Shown: positions 8,511 to 18,301 of the stretch, one piece after another
Position numbering within the stretch: position 1 is the stretch's first letter
Layout: each line of letters opens with the position of its first letter
Assembly (NCBI RefSeq): GCF_026625645.1
Contig: NZ_CP113056.1
Location: forward strand, 4,315,001-4,379,000
Source: Ancylobacter sp. SL191
GTDB lineage: Bacteria > Pseudomonadota > Alphaproteobacteria > Rhizobiales > Xanthobacteraceae
Length of the DNA stretch: 64,000 nucleotides
Reading direction: 5' to 3'
Notes under the pieces: model-generated
What the model was told of the DNA's origin: nothing
The model's input: only the letters and a program-made list of their open reading frames with translations
Database searches by the model: none
Position numbers and translations under genes: made by a program

Positions 8511-9524
8511 ATGTTCCGTTTCATTCTCCGCCGCGTCGCGCTGACGCTGCCGACCTTCGTGGCGCTGATGTTCGTCACCTTCGTCGCGGTGCGCCTGGTG
8601 CCCGGCGACCCGATCGAGGCGCGCACCGGCGAGCGCGGCATCGCGCCCGAGCGCCTCGCCCTGCTGCGCCATGAACTCGGCCTCGACCAGCCGGTGTGGA
8701 AGCAGTTCCTCGACTATGCCAGCGGCATCGCCCATGGCGATTTCGGCGTCTCCATCGTCACCAAGACGCCGGTGCTGCAGGAATTCGCCGTGCTGTTCCC
8801 GGCGACCCTGGAACTCGCCTTCTGCGCGCTGATCTTCGCCGTGGTGCTCGGCCTGCCGGCCGGCGTGCTGGCCGCCGTCAAGCGCGGCTCGGTGTTCGAC
8901 CATGCGGTGATGACCGTGGCGCTCGCCGGCTACTCCATGCCGATCTTCTGGTGGGGCCTGCTGCTCATCATGTTCATGTCGGAATATCTCGGGCTCACCC
9001 CGGTCTCCGGCCGCATGGACCTGATCAACTATTATTTCGAGCCGGTGACCGGCTTCATGCTGATCGACAGCCTGCTGTCGGGCGAGGACGGCGCGTTCAG
9101 CGCGGCGCTGGCGCATCTCGTGCTGCCCTCGATCGTGCTCGGCACCATCCCGCTCGCGGTGATCGCCCGCATGACGCGCTCCTCCATGCTGGAAGTGCTG
9201 GGCGAGGACTATGTGCGCACCGCCCGCGCCAAGGGCCTGTCGCCGCTGCGCGTGGTCGGCCTGCACGCGCTGCGCAACGCACTCATCCCGGTCATCACCG
9301 TCATCGGCCTGCAAACCGGCACGCTGCTCGCCGGCGCGGTGCTGACCGAGACCATCTTCGCCTGGCCGGGCGTCGGCAAATGGCTGATCGAGTCGATCGC
9401 CCGGCGCGACTACCCGGCGCTGCAGGGCGGCATCATGCTGATCTCGGGCATCGTCATCCTCGTCAACCTCATCGTCGACATGCTCTACGTCGCGATCAAC
9501 CCGAGGATCCGGCATGGCGGATGA
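8511..9524 (+). CDS. dppB: Dipeptide ABC transporter, inner-membrane permease
   Basis: This 337-residue DppB/OppB-type permease has a first helix near residues 10-30 (ALMFVTFVAVRLVPGDP, a conserved start in this family). It has several further membrane segments and the cytoplasmic EAA-loop region EDYVRTARAKGLSPLRVVGLHALRNA, which contacts the ATPases. It pairs with DppC. The gene sits 282 bases after dppA, beyond a stable hairpin, and overlaps dppC by 11 bases. Confidence 0.92.
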   Translation: MFRFILRRVALTLPTFVALMFVTFVAVRLVPGDPIEARTGERGIAPERLALLRHELGLDQPVWKQFLDYASGIAHGDFGVSIVTKTPVLQEFAVLFPATLELAFCALIFAVVLGLPAGVLAAVKRGSVFDHAVMTVALAGYSMPIFWWGLLLIMFMSEYLGLTPVSGRMDLINYYFEPVTGFMLIDSLLSGEDGAFSAALAHLVLPSIVLGTIPLAVIARMTRSSMLEVLGEDYVRTARAKGLSPLRVVGLHALRNALIPVITVIGLQTGTLLAGAVLTETIFAWPGVGKWLIESIARRDYPALQGGIMLISGIVILVNLIVDMLYVAINPRIRHGG

Positions 9525-10446
9525 AGCCCTCAACGTCGCCCCGGTCCTCCCGGGCGCGGTGCCGCCGGTGGAGAGCGTGCCGGCCGAACAGTCGCCGCTG
9601 CGCGCCTTCTGGTCGGCCTTCAGTGAGAATCGCGGCGCCGTGCTCGGCCTCGCCGTGGTGGTGTTCATCGCCCTGCTCGCGCTGTTCGCGCCCTTCGTGG
9701 CGCCACACTCGCCGATCGAGCAGTTCCGCCAGCATGTGCAGCAACCGCCGGTCTGGGCCGGCGGCAGCTGGGAATTCCCTTTCGGCACCGATGCGGTGGG
9801 CCGCGACGTGCTCTCGCGCCTCATCTACGGCGCGCGCATCTCGCTCGGCATCGGCCTGTCGGTGATGCTGGTCTCGGTCGTGGTCGGCATCGTGCTCGGC
9901 CTTGCCAGCGCCTTCCTGCGCGGCATCGTCGAGGTGGTGGTGATGCGCGTCATGGACCTCGTGGTGGCGATCCCCAGCCTCGTGCTGGCCATCCTCGTGG
10001 TCGCCGTGCTCGGGCCGAGCCTCGTCAACACCATCGTCGCCGTCACCGTCGTCTACCTGCCGCGCTATGTGCGGCTGGTGCGCGCGGCGGCGCTGGCGGA
10101 ACTGTCGAAGGAATATGTCATCGCCGCGAAGGTCGCCGGCGTCGGCAAGCTGCGGCTGATGTTCGTCACCGTGCTGCCGAACTGCCTCGCCCCGCTCATC
10201 GTGCAGGCGGCGCTCGGCATTTCCGACGCCATTCTGGAAGCCGCCGCGCTCGGCTTCCTCGGTCTCGGCGCGCAGCCGCCGACCCCGGAATGGGGCGCCA
10301 TGCTCGCCGACAGCCGCGAGTTCATCCGCGCCGCGCCCTGGATCGTTACGCTGCCGGGCCTCGCCATCCTCGTCACCGTGGTCGCCATCAACCTGATGGG
10401 CGACGGCCTGCGCGACGCGCTCGATCCCAAGCTGCGGCGGAGCTGA
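9514..10446 (+). CDS. dppC: Dipeptide ABC transporter, inner-membrane permease
   Basis: This 310-residue DppC/OppC-type permease has an N-terminal cytoplasmic segment, the OppC_N-like first helix (LGLAVVVFIALLALFAPFVA), the conserved FGTDAVGRDVLSRLIYGAR motif and an EAA loop (KEYVIAAKVAGVGKLRLMF). It forms the heterodimeric channel with DppB. It overlaps dppB by 11 bases and ends 3 bases before dppD, indicating tight translational coupling. Confidence 0.93.
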   Translation: MADEALNVAPVLPGAVPPVESVPAEQSPLRAFWSAFSENRGAVLGLAVVVFIALLALFAPFVAPHSPIEQFRQHVQQPPVWAGGSWEFPFGTDAVGRDVLSRLIYGARISLGIGLSVMLVSVVVGIVLGLASAFLRGIVEVVVMRVMDLVVAIPSLVLAILVVAVLGPSLVNTIVAVTVVYLPRYVRLVRAAALAELSKEYVIAAKVAGVGKLRLMFVTVLPNCLAPLIVQAALGISDAILEAAALGFLGLGAQPPTPEWGAMLADSREFIRAAPWIVTLPGLAILVTVVAINLMGDGLRDALDPKLRRS

Positions 10447-10449
10447 GCC

Positions 10450-11462
10450 ATGACGGGAACCATGACCGGAACCACCGCTCCCCTCCTCTCCATCCGCAAC
10501 CTGTCGGTTACCTTTTCGACCTCGCGCGGGCCGTTCAAGGCGGTCGACGGGGTCGATCTCGACGTGGCCGAGGGCGAGCTGGTCGCCATTGTCGGCGAGT
10601 CCGGCTCGGGCAAATCGGTCGCCATGCTGGCGGTGATGGGGCTGCTGCCCTGGACCGCCAAGGTGACCGCCGACCGGGCGAGCTTCGCCGGGCGCGACCT
10701 GCTCACCCTCTCCGCCCGCGAGCGGCGCAAGATCATCGGGCGCGACATCGCCATGATCTTCCAGGAGCCGATGTCGAGCCTCAACCCGTGCTTCACCGTC
10801 GGATTCCAGATTCGCGAGGCAATGGCGACGCATCTCGACCTCTCGCGCGCGGAGCGGCAGACGCGGGCGGTCGAGTTGCTCGATCTCGTCGGCATTCCCG
10901 AGCCGGAGCGGCGGCTGAAGGCCTTCCCACACCAGCTCTCCGGCGGCATGAGCCAGCGCGTGATGATCGCCATGGCGCTCGCCTGCAACCCGAAGCTCAT
11001 CATCGCCGACGAGCCGACCACCGCGCTGGATGTCACCATTCAGGCGCAGATCCTCGACCTCCTGCTGCGCTTGCAGAAGGAGAGCGGCGTCGGCCTCGTG
11101 CTCATCACCCATGACATGGGCGTGGTGGCGGAGACCTCGCAGCGGGTCTGCGTGCAATATGCCGGGCAGCAGATCGAGATGCAGTCGACGCGCGGCCTGT
11201 TCGCCGACCCGCACCACCCCTACACGGCGGCGCTGCTGGCGGCGCTGCCGGAGCGGGCGACCGGGCGCCTGCTCCCCTCCATTCCCGGCGTAGTGCCGGG
11301 CCTTGCCGACCGGCCGGTGGGCTGCCTGTTCTCGCCGCGCTGCCGTTTCGCGACCGAGACCTGCCGCACCGTGCCGCCGCGGCGCGCCAGCGCGGAGCTC
11401 GGCCTCGCGCTGTGCCATTACCCGATGAAGGACGGCGTGCCGCTCAACCGGGAGCCTGCCCT

Positions 11463-11466
<4 letters not shown>
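10450..11466 (+). CDS. dppD: Dipeptide ABC transporter, ATP-binding subunit
   Basis: This 338-residue ABC ATPase of the Dpp/Opp type has Walker A GESGSGKS near residue 49, signature LSGGMSQRV, Walker B LIIADEPTTALD and the switch His in LITHDMG. It also has the C-terminal oligopeptide_ABC cysteine-containing segment (CLFSPRCRFATETCR), which in this family can hold an iron-sulfur cluster. An internal ATG at codon 5 is a possible alternative start. Its stop overlaps the dppF start as ATGA. Confidence 0.93.
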
Positions 11467-12455
<989 letters not shown>

Positions 12456-12457
12456 CC

Positions 12458-13642
12458 ATGGCAAACGAAGATTCCCGGCACGACGCGACGCTCTGCGTCC
12501 ACCCGCCCGCCGCGTCCATGGAAGGCTATGCCAGCCTCGCCGTGCCGACCTACCGCGCCTCCACCATCGTCTATCCCGATGGCGAGGCGTTCCTGCGCCG
12601 GGCGAGGCGCGGGGCGGACGGCTACACCTATGGCCTGCACGGCACGCCGACCACGCGCACGCTGGAAGAGCAGCTCACCCGGCTGCATGGCGGCGCGCGC
12701 ACACTGATCGTGCCCTCCGGCCAGGCGGCGATCTCGCTGGTGATGCTCGCCCTGCTGAAGCCGGGCGAACATGTGCTGATCCCCGACAATGCCTACCCGC
12801 CGGTGCGCAGCTTCTGCGCCGACTATCTCGAACCGCGCGGCGTCGCCCACACGGTCTATGACCCGATGATCGGCGCCGGCATTGACGGGCTGATCGAGGC
12901 GCGCACCCGTCTTCTCTGGATCGAGGCGCCCGGCTCCGGCTCGATGGAAGTGCCGGACGTGCCGGCCCTCATCGCGGCGGCCCGCGCGCGCGGCGTGCTC
13001 ACCGGCTGCGACAACACCTGGGCGACGGCGCTGCTGTTCAAGCCGCTGGCCCATGGCGCGGACATCGTCTGCGAGGCGCTGACCAAATATGTCGGCGGCC
13101 ATTCCGACCTGCTGCTCGGCTCGATCACCGTCGCGGATATCGCCCTGCACCGGGAATTGCGGGCGACGCTGGGCGTACTCGGCATCGGCGTCTCGCCGGA
13201 AGACTGCGCGCTGGCGCTGCGCGGCATTCAGACCATGGCCGTGCGCCTCGCCCATGTCGGGCGGGTGGCGGAGGATTTTGCGCGCCGGCTCGTCGACCGA
13301 CCCGGCGTCGCGGCGGTGCTGCACCCGGCGCTGCCCGACCATCCCGGCCAAGCGGCCTATAGCCGCGATTTCAAGGGCGGTTCGGGCGTGTTCAGCCTGG
13401 TGCTGGAGGCGGGCTGCGAGGCGCGCCTCGGCGAGGGACTGGGCGCGCTCAAGGTGTTCGCCATCGGCGCCTCCTGGGGCGGCACGCACAGCCTCATGGC
13501 CCCGCAGGAGATCGCCGCGATCCGCAGCGCGACGGCCTGGCCCCATGCCGGCCCGCTGCTGCGCCTCAGCATTGGGCTCGAAGACCCCGCCGAGCTGTGG
13601 GACGACCTCGCCGCCCTGCTGGAGCGACTCAGCGCAGGTTGA
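12458..13642 (+). CDS. metC: PLP-dependent cystathionine beta-lyase / C-S lyase
   Basis: This 394-residue Cys/Met-metabolism PLP enzyme has the substrate-phosphate segment GYTYGLHGTPTTRTLE, PSGQAA, the PLP-ring Asp in TGCDNTWAT (Asp185) and the Schiff-base lysine in CEALTKYVGGHSD (Lys210). The short N-terminus and the GGTHSLMAP region near the C-terminus resemble bacterial cystathionine beta-lyases, which release homocysteine, pyruvate and ammonia. It begins 2 bases after dppF, so it is the last gene of the dpp operon. That suggests it acts on sulfur amino acids freed from imported peptides. Its 3' end overlaps the convergent tonB by 14 bases. Other C-S lyase substrates are possible. Confidence 0.87.
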   Translation: MANEDSRHDATLCVHPPAASMEGYASLAVPTYRASTIVYPDGEAFLRRARRGADGYTYGLHGTPTTRTLEEQLTRLHGGARTLIVPSGQAAISLVMLALLKPGEHVLIPDNAYPPVRSFCADYLEPRGVAHTVYDPMIGAGIDGLIEARTRLLWIEAPGSGSMEVPDVPALIAAARARGVLTGCDNTWATALLFKPLAHGADIVCEALTKYVGGHSDLLLGSITVADIALHRELRATLGVLGIGVSPEDCALALRGIQTMAVRLAHVGRVAEDFARRLVDRPGVAAVLHPALPDHPGQAAYSRDFKGGSGVFSLVLEAGCEARLGEGLGALKVFAIGASWGGTHSLMAPQEIAAIRSATAWPHAGPLLRLSIGLEDPAELWDDLAALLERLSAG

Positions 13643-14507
13643 ACAGCACCGGCACGGTGAAGCTGAAGCTGCCGCCGGGCATGTCCGCCGGCGGGGCCGG
13701 CAGCGGCGAGGCGCGGCGCACCATGGCGACCGCTTCCGCATCGAGGCTGGCGCTGCCGGAGGAGCCGGCGAGCCGCACGCTCGTCACATTGCCGGCGCGG
13801 TCGATGGAGAAGGCAACGCGCGGGCGGCCCTGCTCGGCATTGGCGCGCGCCTCGTTCGGGTAGCGCTTGTGCCGGTTGAGATGCGACATCAGCCGCGAGC
13901 GCCAATCGGCCTGGGCCCGGCTCGACGAGGCGCTCGACCCCGAAGTCGGGGCGGCGACGCGGTCGGACGGGGCGGCGTTCAGCGACGGCGCGGCCGAGGT
14001 CTGCGGCGCCGGCGGCTTCTCGCTCTTCTCCCGCTCCTTCGGCTTGGGCTTGGGCTTCGGGCGCTCCTTGGGCGGCTCCGGCTTCTTTTCCGGCGGCGTC
14101 AGCTCGGAGGCGAGCGGCGGGGGGGGCGGCAGCGGCACCTCGATGTCGGGCGCCGGGCTCTCCGTCACCTGCGGCACCGGCTCCTGCTCGGGCTCCGGCT
14201 CGGGGGGCGGCACGTCCTCTTCCTTGGCGAGCGGATCGGGGGGAACTTCCTCCTCGATCTTCTCGGGCGCCTCGACCATTTGCGGGCCGGGCGGCAGCTC
14301 GACCGGATCGGCGGCGGGGGCCACCGGCATCTCGGCAAGCTCGATCATGATGGCGGCGGGCTCGTCGGCCGCGTGGATCGGCGGCTCGGAGAGGATATAG
14401 GCGAGCGCCCCGCCATGGGCGGCCAGCACCACGACGCCGCACAGGGCCCAACCCGCCGCCCGCAGCGCTTCCTGCCGACGGTTGCCATGAAGCAGCATCA
14501 GACTCAT
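13629..14507 (-). CDS. tonB: TonB-family energy transducer with long Pro/Glu/Lys-rich linker
   Basis: This 292-residue protein couples the proton motive force to outer-membrane receptors. It has one N-terminal helix (AGWALCGVVVLAAHGGALAYIL, about residues 18-40), then a Pro/Glu/Lys-rich periplasmic spacer to about residue 170 with PEPEPEQEP- and PKPKPKEREK-type runs. The C-terminal TonB domain starts near LMSHLNRHKRYPNEAR and contains VAFSIDRAGNV. It overlaps the exbD stop by four bases, and its 3' end overlaps the convergent lyase gene. No TonB-dependent receptor is in the window, so the cargo (iron siderophores, haem or cobalamin) is unknown. Confidence 0.9.
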   Translation of the reverse strand: MSLMLLHGNRRQEALRAAGWALCGVVVLAAHGGALAYILSEPPIHAADEPAAIMIELAEMPVAPAADPVELPPGPQMVEAPEKIEEEVPPDPLAKEEDVPPPEPEPEQEPVPQVTESPAPDIEVPLPPPPPLASELTPPEKKPEPPKERPKPKPKPKEREKSEKPPAPQTSAAPSLNAAPSDRVAAPTSGSSASSSRAQADWRSRLMSHLNRHKRYPNEARANAEQGRPRVAFSIDRAGNVTSVRLAGSSGSASLDAEAVAMVRRASPLPAPPADMPGGSFSFTVPVLFNLR

Positions 14508-15073
14508 GGGGCGGGTGAACCTGGCGTGGGCGAACCTGGCGCGGGCGAACCTGGCGCGGGCGCACCCGGTGCAGGAGCCGTGGCGGCCGGAGCCGGCGCC
14601 GCGCCAGCGGCGGGCGCGGTGGACGGTACGGCAGGTGCGCCGGTGGCGGGCGCGCCGGCCATTTCCAGCCCGACCAGCGCGATCTTGAGATAGCCGGCCG
14701 AGCGCAGGAGGTTCATCACCTCCATCAGGTCGCCATAGGCCACCGCCTTGTCGGCGCGCAGGAAGATGCGGGTGTCGCGCTTGCCCTCGGTCGTGCGGTC
14801 GAGCGTGGCGCCGAGTTCCGGGCGCGGAATGTCGTCATTGCCGAGCGCGAGGGCGAGATCGCCCTTCACGGTGAGATAGACCGGCTTGTCCGGGCGCGGC
14901 TGCACGGCGGCGTTGGAGGCCGGCAGGTCCACGGCGACATCGACGGTGGAGAGCGGCGCGGCGACCATGAAGATGATCAGCAGCACCAGAATGACGTCGA
15001 TGAACGGGGTGACGTTGATCTCGTGGTTCTCGACGAGATCGTCGCTATCCGTGCTCTGGAGCTTGGCGCCCAT
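14504..15073 (-). CDS. exbD: ExbD/TolR-family proton-channel subunit with repetitive C-terminal tail
   Basis: This 189-residue protein has the single ExbD membrane helix (NVTPFIDVILVLLIIFMVAA), with Asp26 in the position of the essential proton-carrying aspartate. The periplasmic domain contains the usual ADKAVAYGDLMEVMN segment and ends near residue 147. After it comes an unusual tail of about 40 residues made of Ala, Pro, Gly, Ser and Thr, finishing in repeats of GSPAP-like units encoded by 15-base tandem repeats. Typical ExbD proteins are about 140-150 residues, so the tail is extra. Confidence 0.9.
   Translation of the reverse strand: MGAKLQSTDSDDLVENHEINVTPFIDVILVLLIIFMVAAPLSTVDVAVDLPASNAAVQPRPDKPVYLTVKGDLALALGNDDIPRPELGATLDRTTEGKRDTRIFLRADKAVAYGDLMEVMNLLRSAGYLKIALVGLEMAGAPATGAPAVPSTAPAAGAAPAPAATAPAPGAPAPGSPAPGSPTPGSPAP
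14513..14572. repeat. Four 15-base tandem repeats in the 3' end of exbD
   Basis: Units at 14513-14527, 14528-14542, 14543-14557 and 14558-14572 are near-identical (unit gggcgaacctggcgc on the plus strand; the two middle copies are identical). In frame they encode Gly-Ser-Pro-Ala-Pro-type pentapeptides of the ExbD tail. Copy number could vary by slippage without breaking the frame. Confidence 0.85.
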
Positions 15074-15108
15074 GGTTCACTCCTGTCCGATCACAGCCGG
15101 ATCGGCGG

Positions 15109-16239
15109 TCACTCGGCGGCGGCAGCGCGCACGCGCACCGGGGTCACGGGCGCGCCATGGGACGCCCCATGGGGAGCGACGTGTGCGGTCTGCCGCAGCT
15201 CGGCGCTGTGGCGGGCGATGGCGTCGCGCTTGTCGAGATCGCGCGAGAGCAGGCGCAGCACCTCGGCGGCAGCGTCGCCCATCAGCACGCGGTAACCGGA
15301 GACCTGGCGGGAGAAGTGGTTGTAGATGACCACGGCGGGAATGGCGGCGACGAGGCCGATGGCGGTCGCCAGCAGCGCCTCGGCGATGCCCGGCGCGACG
15401 ACGGCGAGATTGGTGGTCTGCGCCTTCGAGATGCCGATGAAGGAATTCATGATGCCCCACACCGTGCCGAACAGGCCGACGAACGGGGCGGTGGCGCCGA
15501 TGGTGGCGAGCACGCCGGTGCCACGGGTGATAGCGCGGCCAGTCGCCACCTCGATGCGGCTGAGCGAGATGGAGACGCGCTCCTTGATGCCCTCGGCCGG
15601 CAGGTCGCCGGAGCGCTGCAATTCGAGATCGGTCACCTTCAGCATCGCTCCGGCCGGGCCGGCGGCGCCGACCACGCGGGCGGCATCGAGCGAGGCGCTG
15701 GCAAGATAGCCCTTGAGCGCCCGGCGCAGGCGCGCCTTGGCGACCATCAGTTCCAGCGACTTGGCGAGCCCCACCGTCCAGGTGACGACCGAGGCGAAGG
15801 CGAGGCCGATCATGACCGACTTCACCACCCAGTCGGCGGCCATGAACATGCCCCAGGGCGACAGATCATGGGGAAGCTGCGCGGCGACCGAGCTGTCCTC
15901 GCCAGCAACCGGGGCGGATGCCGGCACGTCCGCCGGAGCCGGAGCGACCACCGCATCGGCGGGGCTCAACGGGGCCGCGGCCTCGGGCGCCGTCGGGGCG
16001 GGCGCCGTCGAAGCAGGCATCGGCGGAACCAGCGCCTCGGGAGCGGCTGGCGCAGGAGCCGCCTGAACGGGCGCCGACTGAACGGGAGCAACCGGAGCGG
16101 GCTGGAAGGCCGGCGCGGCGGGCGCGGCCTGCTGCGCCACCACCGGAATCACCGACCCGCTGAACAGTGCCAGCGCCAGTAGCGCGGGGACGAGACGGCG
16201 GAGCGGAGCGGCGGGGCGAGAGGTCAGCATGGCAGCCAT
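15109..16239 (-). CDS. exbB: ExbB/TolQ-family proton-channel subunit with Ala/Pro-rich periplasmic extension
   Basis: This 376-residue protein is longer than the common 230-260-residue ExbB. Residues 1-36 look like a signal peptide (LRRLVPALLALALFSGSVI, then VVAQ). Residues about 37-125 are an Ala/Pro/Val-rich, low-complexity periplasmic stretch. The MotA/TolQ/ExbB channel domain follows: helix VVKSVMIGLAFASVVTW, the conserved ATIGATAPFVGLFGTVWG and a last helix ALLATAIGLVAAIPAVV. It heads exbB-exbD-tonB, with 35 bases to exbD. It would form the pentameric channel around ExbD that energises TonB. Signal-peptide-bearing ExbB forms are known in proteobacteria; the tail-rich combination here is notable. 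Confidence 0.9.
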   Translation of the reverse strand: MAAMLTSRPAAPLRRLVPALLALALFSGSVIPVVAQQAAPAAPAFQPAPVAPVQSAPVQAAPAPAAPEALVPPMPASTAPAPTAPEAAAPLSPADAVVAPAPADVPASAPVAGEDSSVAAQLPHDLSPWGMFMAADWVVKSVMIGLAFASVVTWTVGLAKSLELMVAKARLRRALKGYLASASLDAARVVGAAGPAGAMLKVTDLELQRSGDLPAEGIKERVSISLSRIEVATGRAITRGTGVLATIGATAPFVGLFGTVWGIMNSFIGISKAQTTNLAVVAPGIAEALLATAIGLVAAIPAVVIYNHFSRQVSGYRVLMGDAAAEVLRLLSRDLDKRDAIARHSAELRQTAHVAPHGASHGAPVTPVRVRAAAAE

Positions 16240-16410
16240 CCGATGTTCCGGCCAGCTTCCCTCTCCCGCCGCTGAGAGCGGAAGGTCTCGGGACGCCGGC
16301 CCCTCAGTTAACGGCTTCCATACCCCTCAGCTACATGGTCGACAACAGCAAAAAGCCGCATCAACGCATTGTGGAACCACTCAAAACTGCGATCTTGCTA
16401 GTAATTCTTG

Positions 16411-16427
16411 TTTGTTATAATTCCAGA
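16411..16427 (-). promoter_or_regulatory. Possible iron-control (Irr/ICE-like) box upstream of exbB
   Basis: Read on the minus strand the site is tctggaattataacaaa. Compared with the rhizobial ICE consensus (TTTAGAA-3-TTCTAAA, from memory) it matches 9 of 14 defined positions and sits in the most AT-rich part of the 199-base exbB leader, about 170 bases before the start. This is a weak match, offered only because exbB-exbD-tonB is usually iron regulated. Confidence 0.2.
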
Positions 16428-16438
16428 CAAGCACTTTA

Positions 16439-17857
16439 CTACCGCACAGCGCAAAGCACCTTGCCGGGATTGAGCAGCCCCTGCGGATCCAGCGCCGTCT
16501 TGACCCGGTGCATCAGATCGAGCGCCACCGGATCGGCGTAATGCGCCAGTTCCTCGCGCTTGAGGATGCCGATGCCATGCTCGGCGGCGATGGAGCCGTC
16601 CATGTCGGTCACGATGTCGTGGACGATGCGGTTGAAGGTCTCCCACATGCCGAGGAAGGCGGCCTTCTCCAGCCCCACGGGCTGGCTGAGATTGAAATGG
16701 ATATTGCCGTCGCCAACATGGCCGAACGGGCATGGCCGCAGCCCAGGCAGCGCCGCCATGCAGGCCGGCAACGCACGTTCCAGAAACTCCGGCACGCGCG
16801 AGACCGGCACGGAGACATCGTGCTTGATCGAGCCGCCCTCGTGCTTCTGCGCTTCGCTCATATCCTCGCGCAGCCGCCACAGATTGGCCGCCTGCGCCTC
16901 GCTTGCCGCGATCACCGCGTCCAGCACCTCGCCCGCTTCCATGGCGGCGCCCAGCGTCTCCTCCATCAGCGCGCCGAGATCGAAAGCGCGGGTGGGGGCG
17001 GACAGCTCGGCCAGCACATACCAGTCGTAACGCTCAGTGAGCGGCCGCACCGTGCCGGGCATGTGGGCGAGCACGGTCTCGACGCCGAAGGCCGCCATCA
17101 GCTCGAAGGTGGTGAGCGCATCCCCCGCCTCGCCGCGCAGGCGCTTGAGCAGGGCGAGCGCGCTCGCCGGATCGGGAACCGCGAGGAAGGCGGTGGTGCG
17201 CTGCGCCGGCTGCGGAAACAGCTTCAGCACGGCGGCGGTGATGAGGCCGAGCGTGCCTTCGGTGCCGAGAAAGAGCTGCTTGAGATCATAGCCCGCATTG
17301 TTCTTGCGCAGGCGCTTCAGCCCGTTCCACACCCGCCCATCGGCCAGCACGACCTCGAGACCGAGCACGAGATCCTTGGCATTGCCATAGCGCAGCACCG
17401 CGGTGCCGCCGGCATTGGAGGACAGGTTGCCGCCGATGCGGCAGGAGCCTTGCGAGGCGATGTGCAGGGGAAACAGGCAACCCACCTCCTCCGCCGCCTT
17501 GTGGACCGTGTCGAGAATGCAGCCGGCCTCCACCGTCATGGTCATGTCGACGGGATCGACCGCGCGCACGCGGTCAAGCCGCGCCAGCGAGACCAGCACC
17601 TCGCCAAACGGCATCTGCCCGCCCACCAGCCCGGTATTGCCGCCCTGCGGCACGATCGGCACCCCCGCCTGCGCGCAGGCTTCCACCACGAAGGCGACCT
17701 CCTCGGTCGAGCCCGGCCGGAGCACCGCCGGCGCCTGCCCGTGATAGAGCCCCCGCTCCTCGCGCAGATACGACGCCATGTCGGACGGATCGGTCAGCAC
17801 ATGAGCGGCGCCGATGCGCTGGGCGAGGGCGGCGAGAAGGGCGGCATCAGCGGGCAT
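16439..17857 (-). CDS. FAD-linked 2-hydroxyacid dehydrogenase, D-2-hydroxyglutarate/D-lactate dehydrogenase type
   Basis: This 472-residue protein has the FAD_binding_4 (PCMH) fold followed by the FAD-oxidase C-terminal domain. Visible landmarks are VPQGGNTGLVGGQMP (FAD pyrophosphate loop), GTEGTLGLITAAVLKL, CPFGHVGDGNIHFNLS and AAEHGIGILKREEL near the C-terminus. The GGNTGLVGGQ form favours the D-2-hydroxyglutarate dehydrogenase branch over glycolate oxidase GlcD. In many bacteria that enzyme recycles the D-2-hydroxyglutarate made by SerA. The substrate remains inferred. It lies upstream of exbB on the same strand with a 199-base gap. Confidence 0.85.
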   Translation of the reverse strand: MPADAALLAALAQRIGAAHVLTDPSDMASYLREERGLYHGQAPAVLRPGSTEEVAFVVEACAQAGVPIVPQGGNTGLVGGQMPFGEVLVSLARLDRVRAVDPVDMTMTVEAGCILDTVHKAAEEVGCLFPLHIASQGSCRIGGNLSSNAGGTAVLRYGNAKDLVLGLEVVLADGRVWNGLKRLRKNNAGYDLKQLFLGTEGTLGLITAAVLKLFPQPAQRTTAFLAVPDPASALALLKRLRGEAGDALTTFELMAAFGVETVLAHMPGTVRPLTERYDWYVLAELSAPTRAFDLGALMEETLGAAMEAGEVLDAVIAASEAQAANLWRLREDMSEAQKHEGGSIKHDVSVPVSRVPEFLERALPACMAALPGLRPCPFGHVGDGNIHFNLSQPVGLEKAAFLGMWETFNRIVHDIVTDMDGSIAAEHGIGILKREELAHYADPVALDLMHRVKTALDPQGLLNPGKVLCAVR

Positions 17858-17872
17858 GGGAAATCCTGAAGG

Positions 17873-18301
17873 CTAGCGGGCGGCATCGAGGACGGCGACG
17901 TGGCCGGCCGCACCATAATCGAGAATCGCCCGGTCGGCAGTCAGCAGCGGCACGCGCAGATGCCGGGCCGTGGCGATGATGAGGCGGTCCGCCGGGTCGG
18001 GATGCAGCGCCTCGGGCAAGCGGACGCTGTCCACCGCGATGGCCGGTTCCAGCGGCGCGAGCCGGAGGGCCGGCAGAGCGAGCACCGCGTCGAGCCACGC
18101 GCCCACATCCTCGGTCAGCGCCAGCCGCCCCTTCTGGACCAGCAGGGCGATCTCCCAGGGAGTGATGGCGGCGATATGGACCGCGCCCGCCGCGCTCGCA
18201 CGGTCGAGGGCGGCCCGCGCCATGGGGCCAAGGCGCGCATCATCCTCCAGCGCCCAGACCAGCACATGAGTGTCGAGCAGGATCACGTGGTCGCGGCCCA
18301 A
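17873..18301 (-). CDS. PIN-domain ribonuclease toxin (VapC-like)
   Basis: This 142-residue PIN-domain protein has VILLDTHVLVWALEDD at the N-terminus and the acidic active-site set Asp10, Glu50, Asp105 and Asp123 (ITPWEIAL, DPADRLIIATA, LLTADRAIL). Such proteins cut RNA in a metal-dependent way and act as the toxin of a toxin-antitoxin pair. It overlaps the upstream antitoxin gene by 19 bases, and 15 bases separate its stop from the start of the dehydrogenase gene downstream. Confidence 0.88.
   Translation of the reverse strand: MGRDHVILLDTHVLVWALEDDARLGPMARAALDRASAAGAVHIAAITPWEIALLVQKGRLALTEDVGAWLDAVLALPALRLAPLEPAIAVDSVRLPEALHPDPADRLIIATARHLRVPLLTADRAILDYGAAGHVAVLDAAR

Noticed and set aside
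14513..14572. Short regular repeats as a possible CRISPR array
   Set aside because: Units are 15 bases, directly adjacent without spacers, and in frame within exbD.
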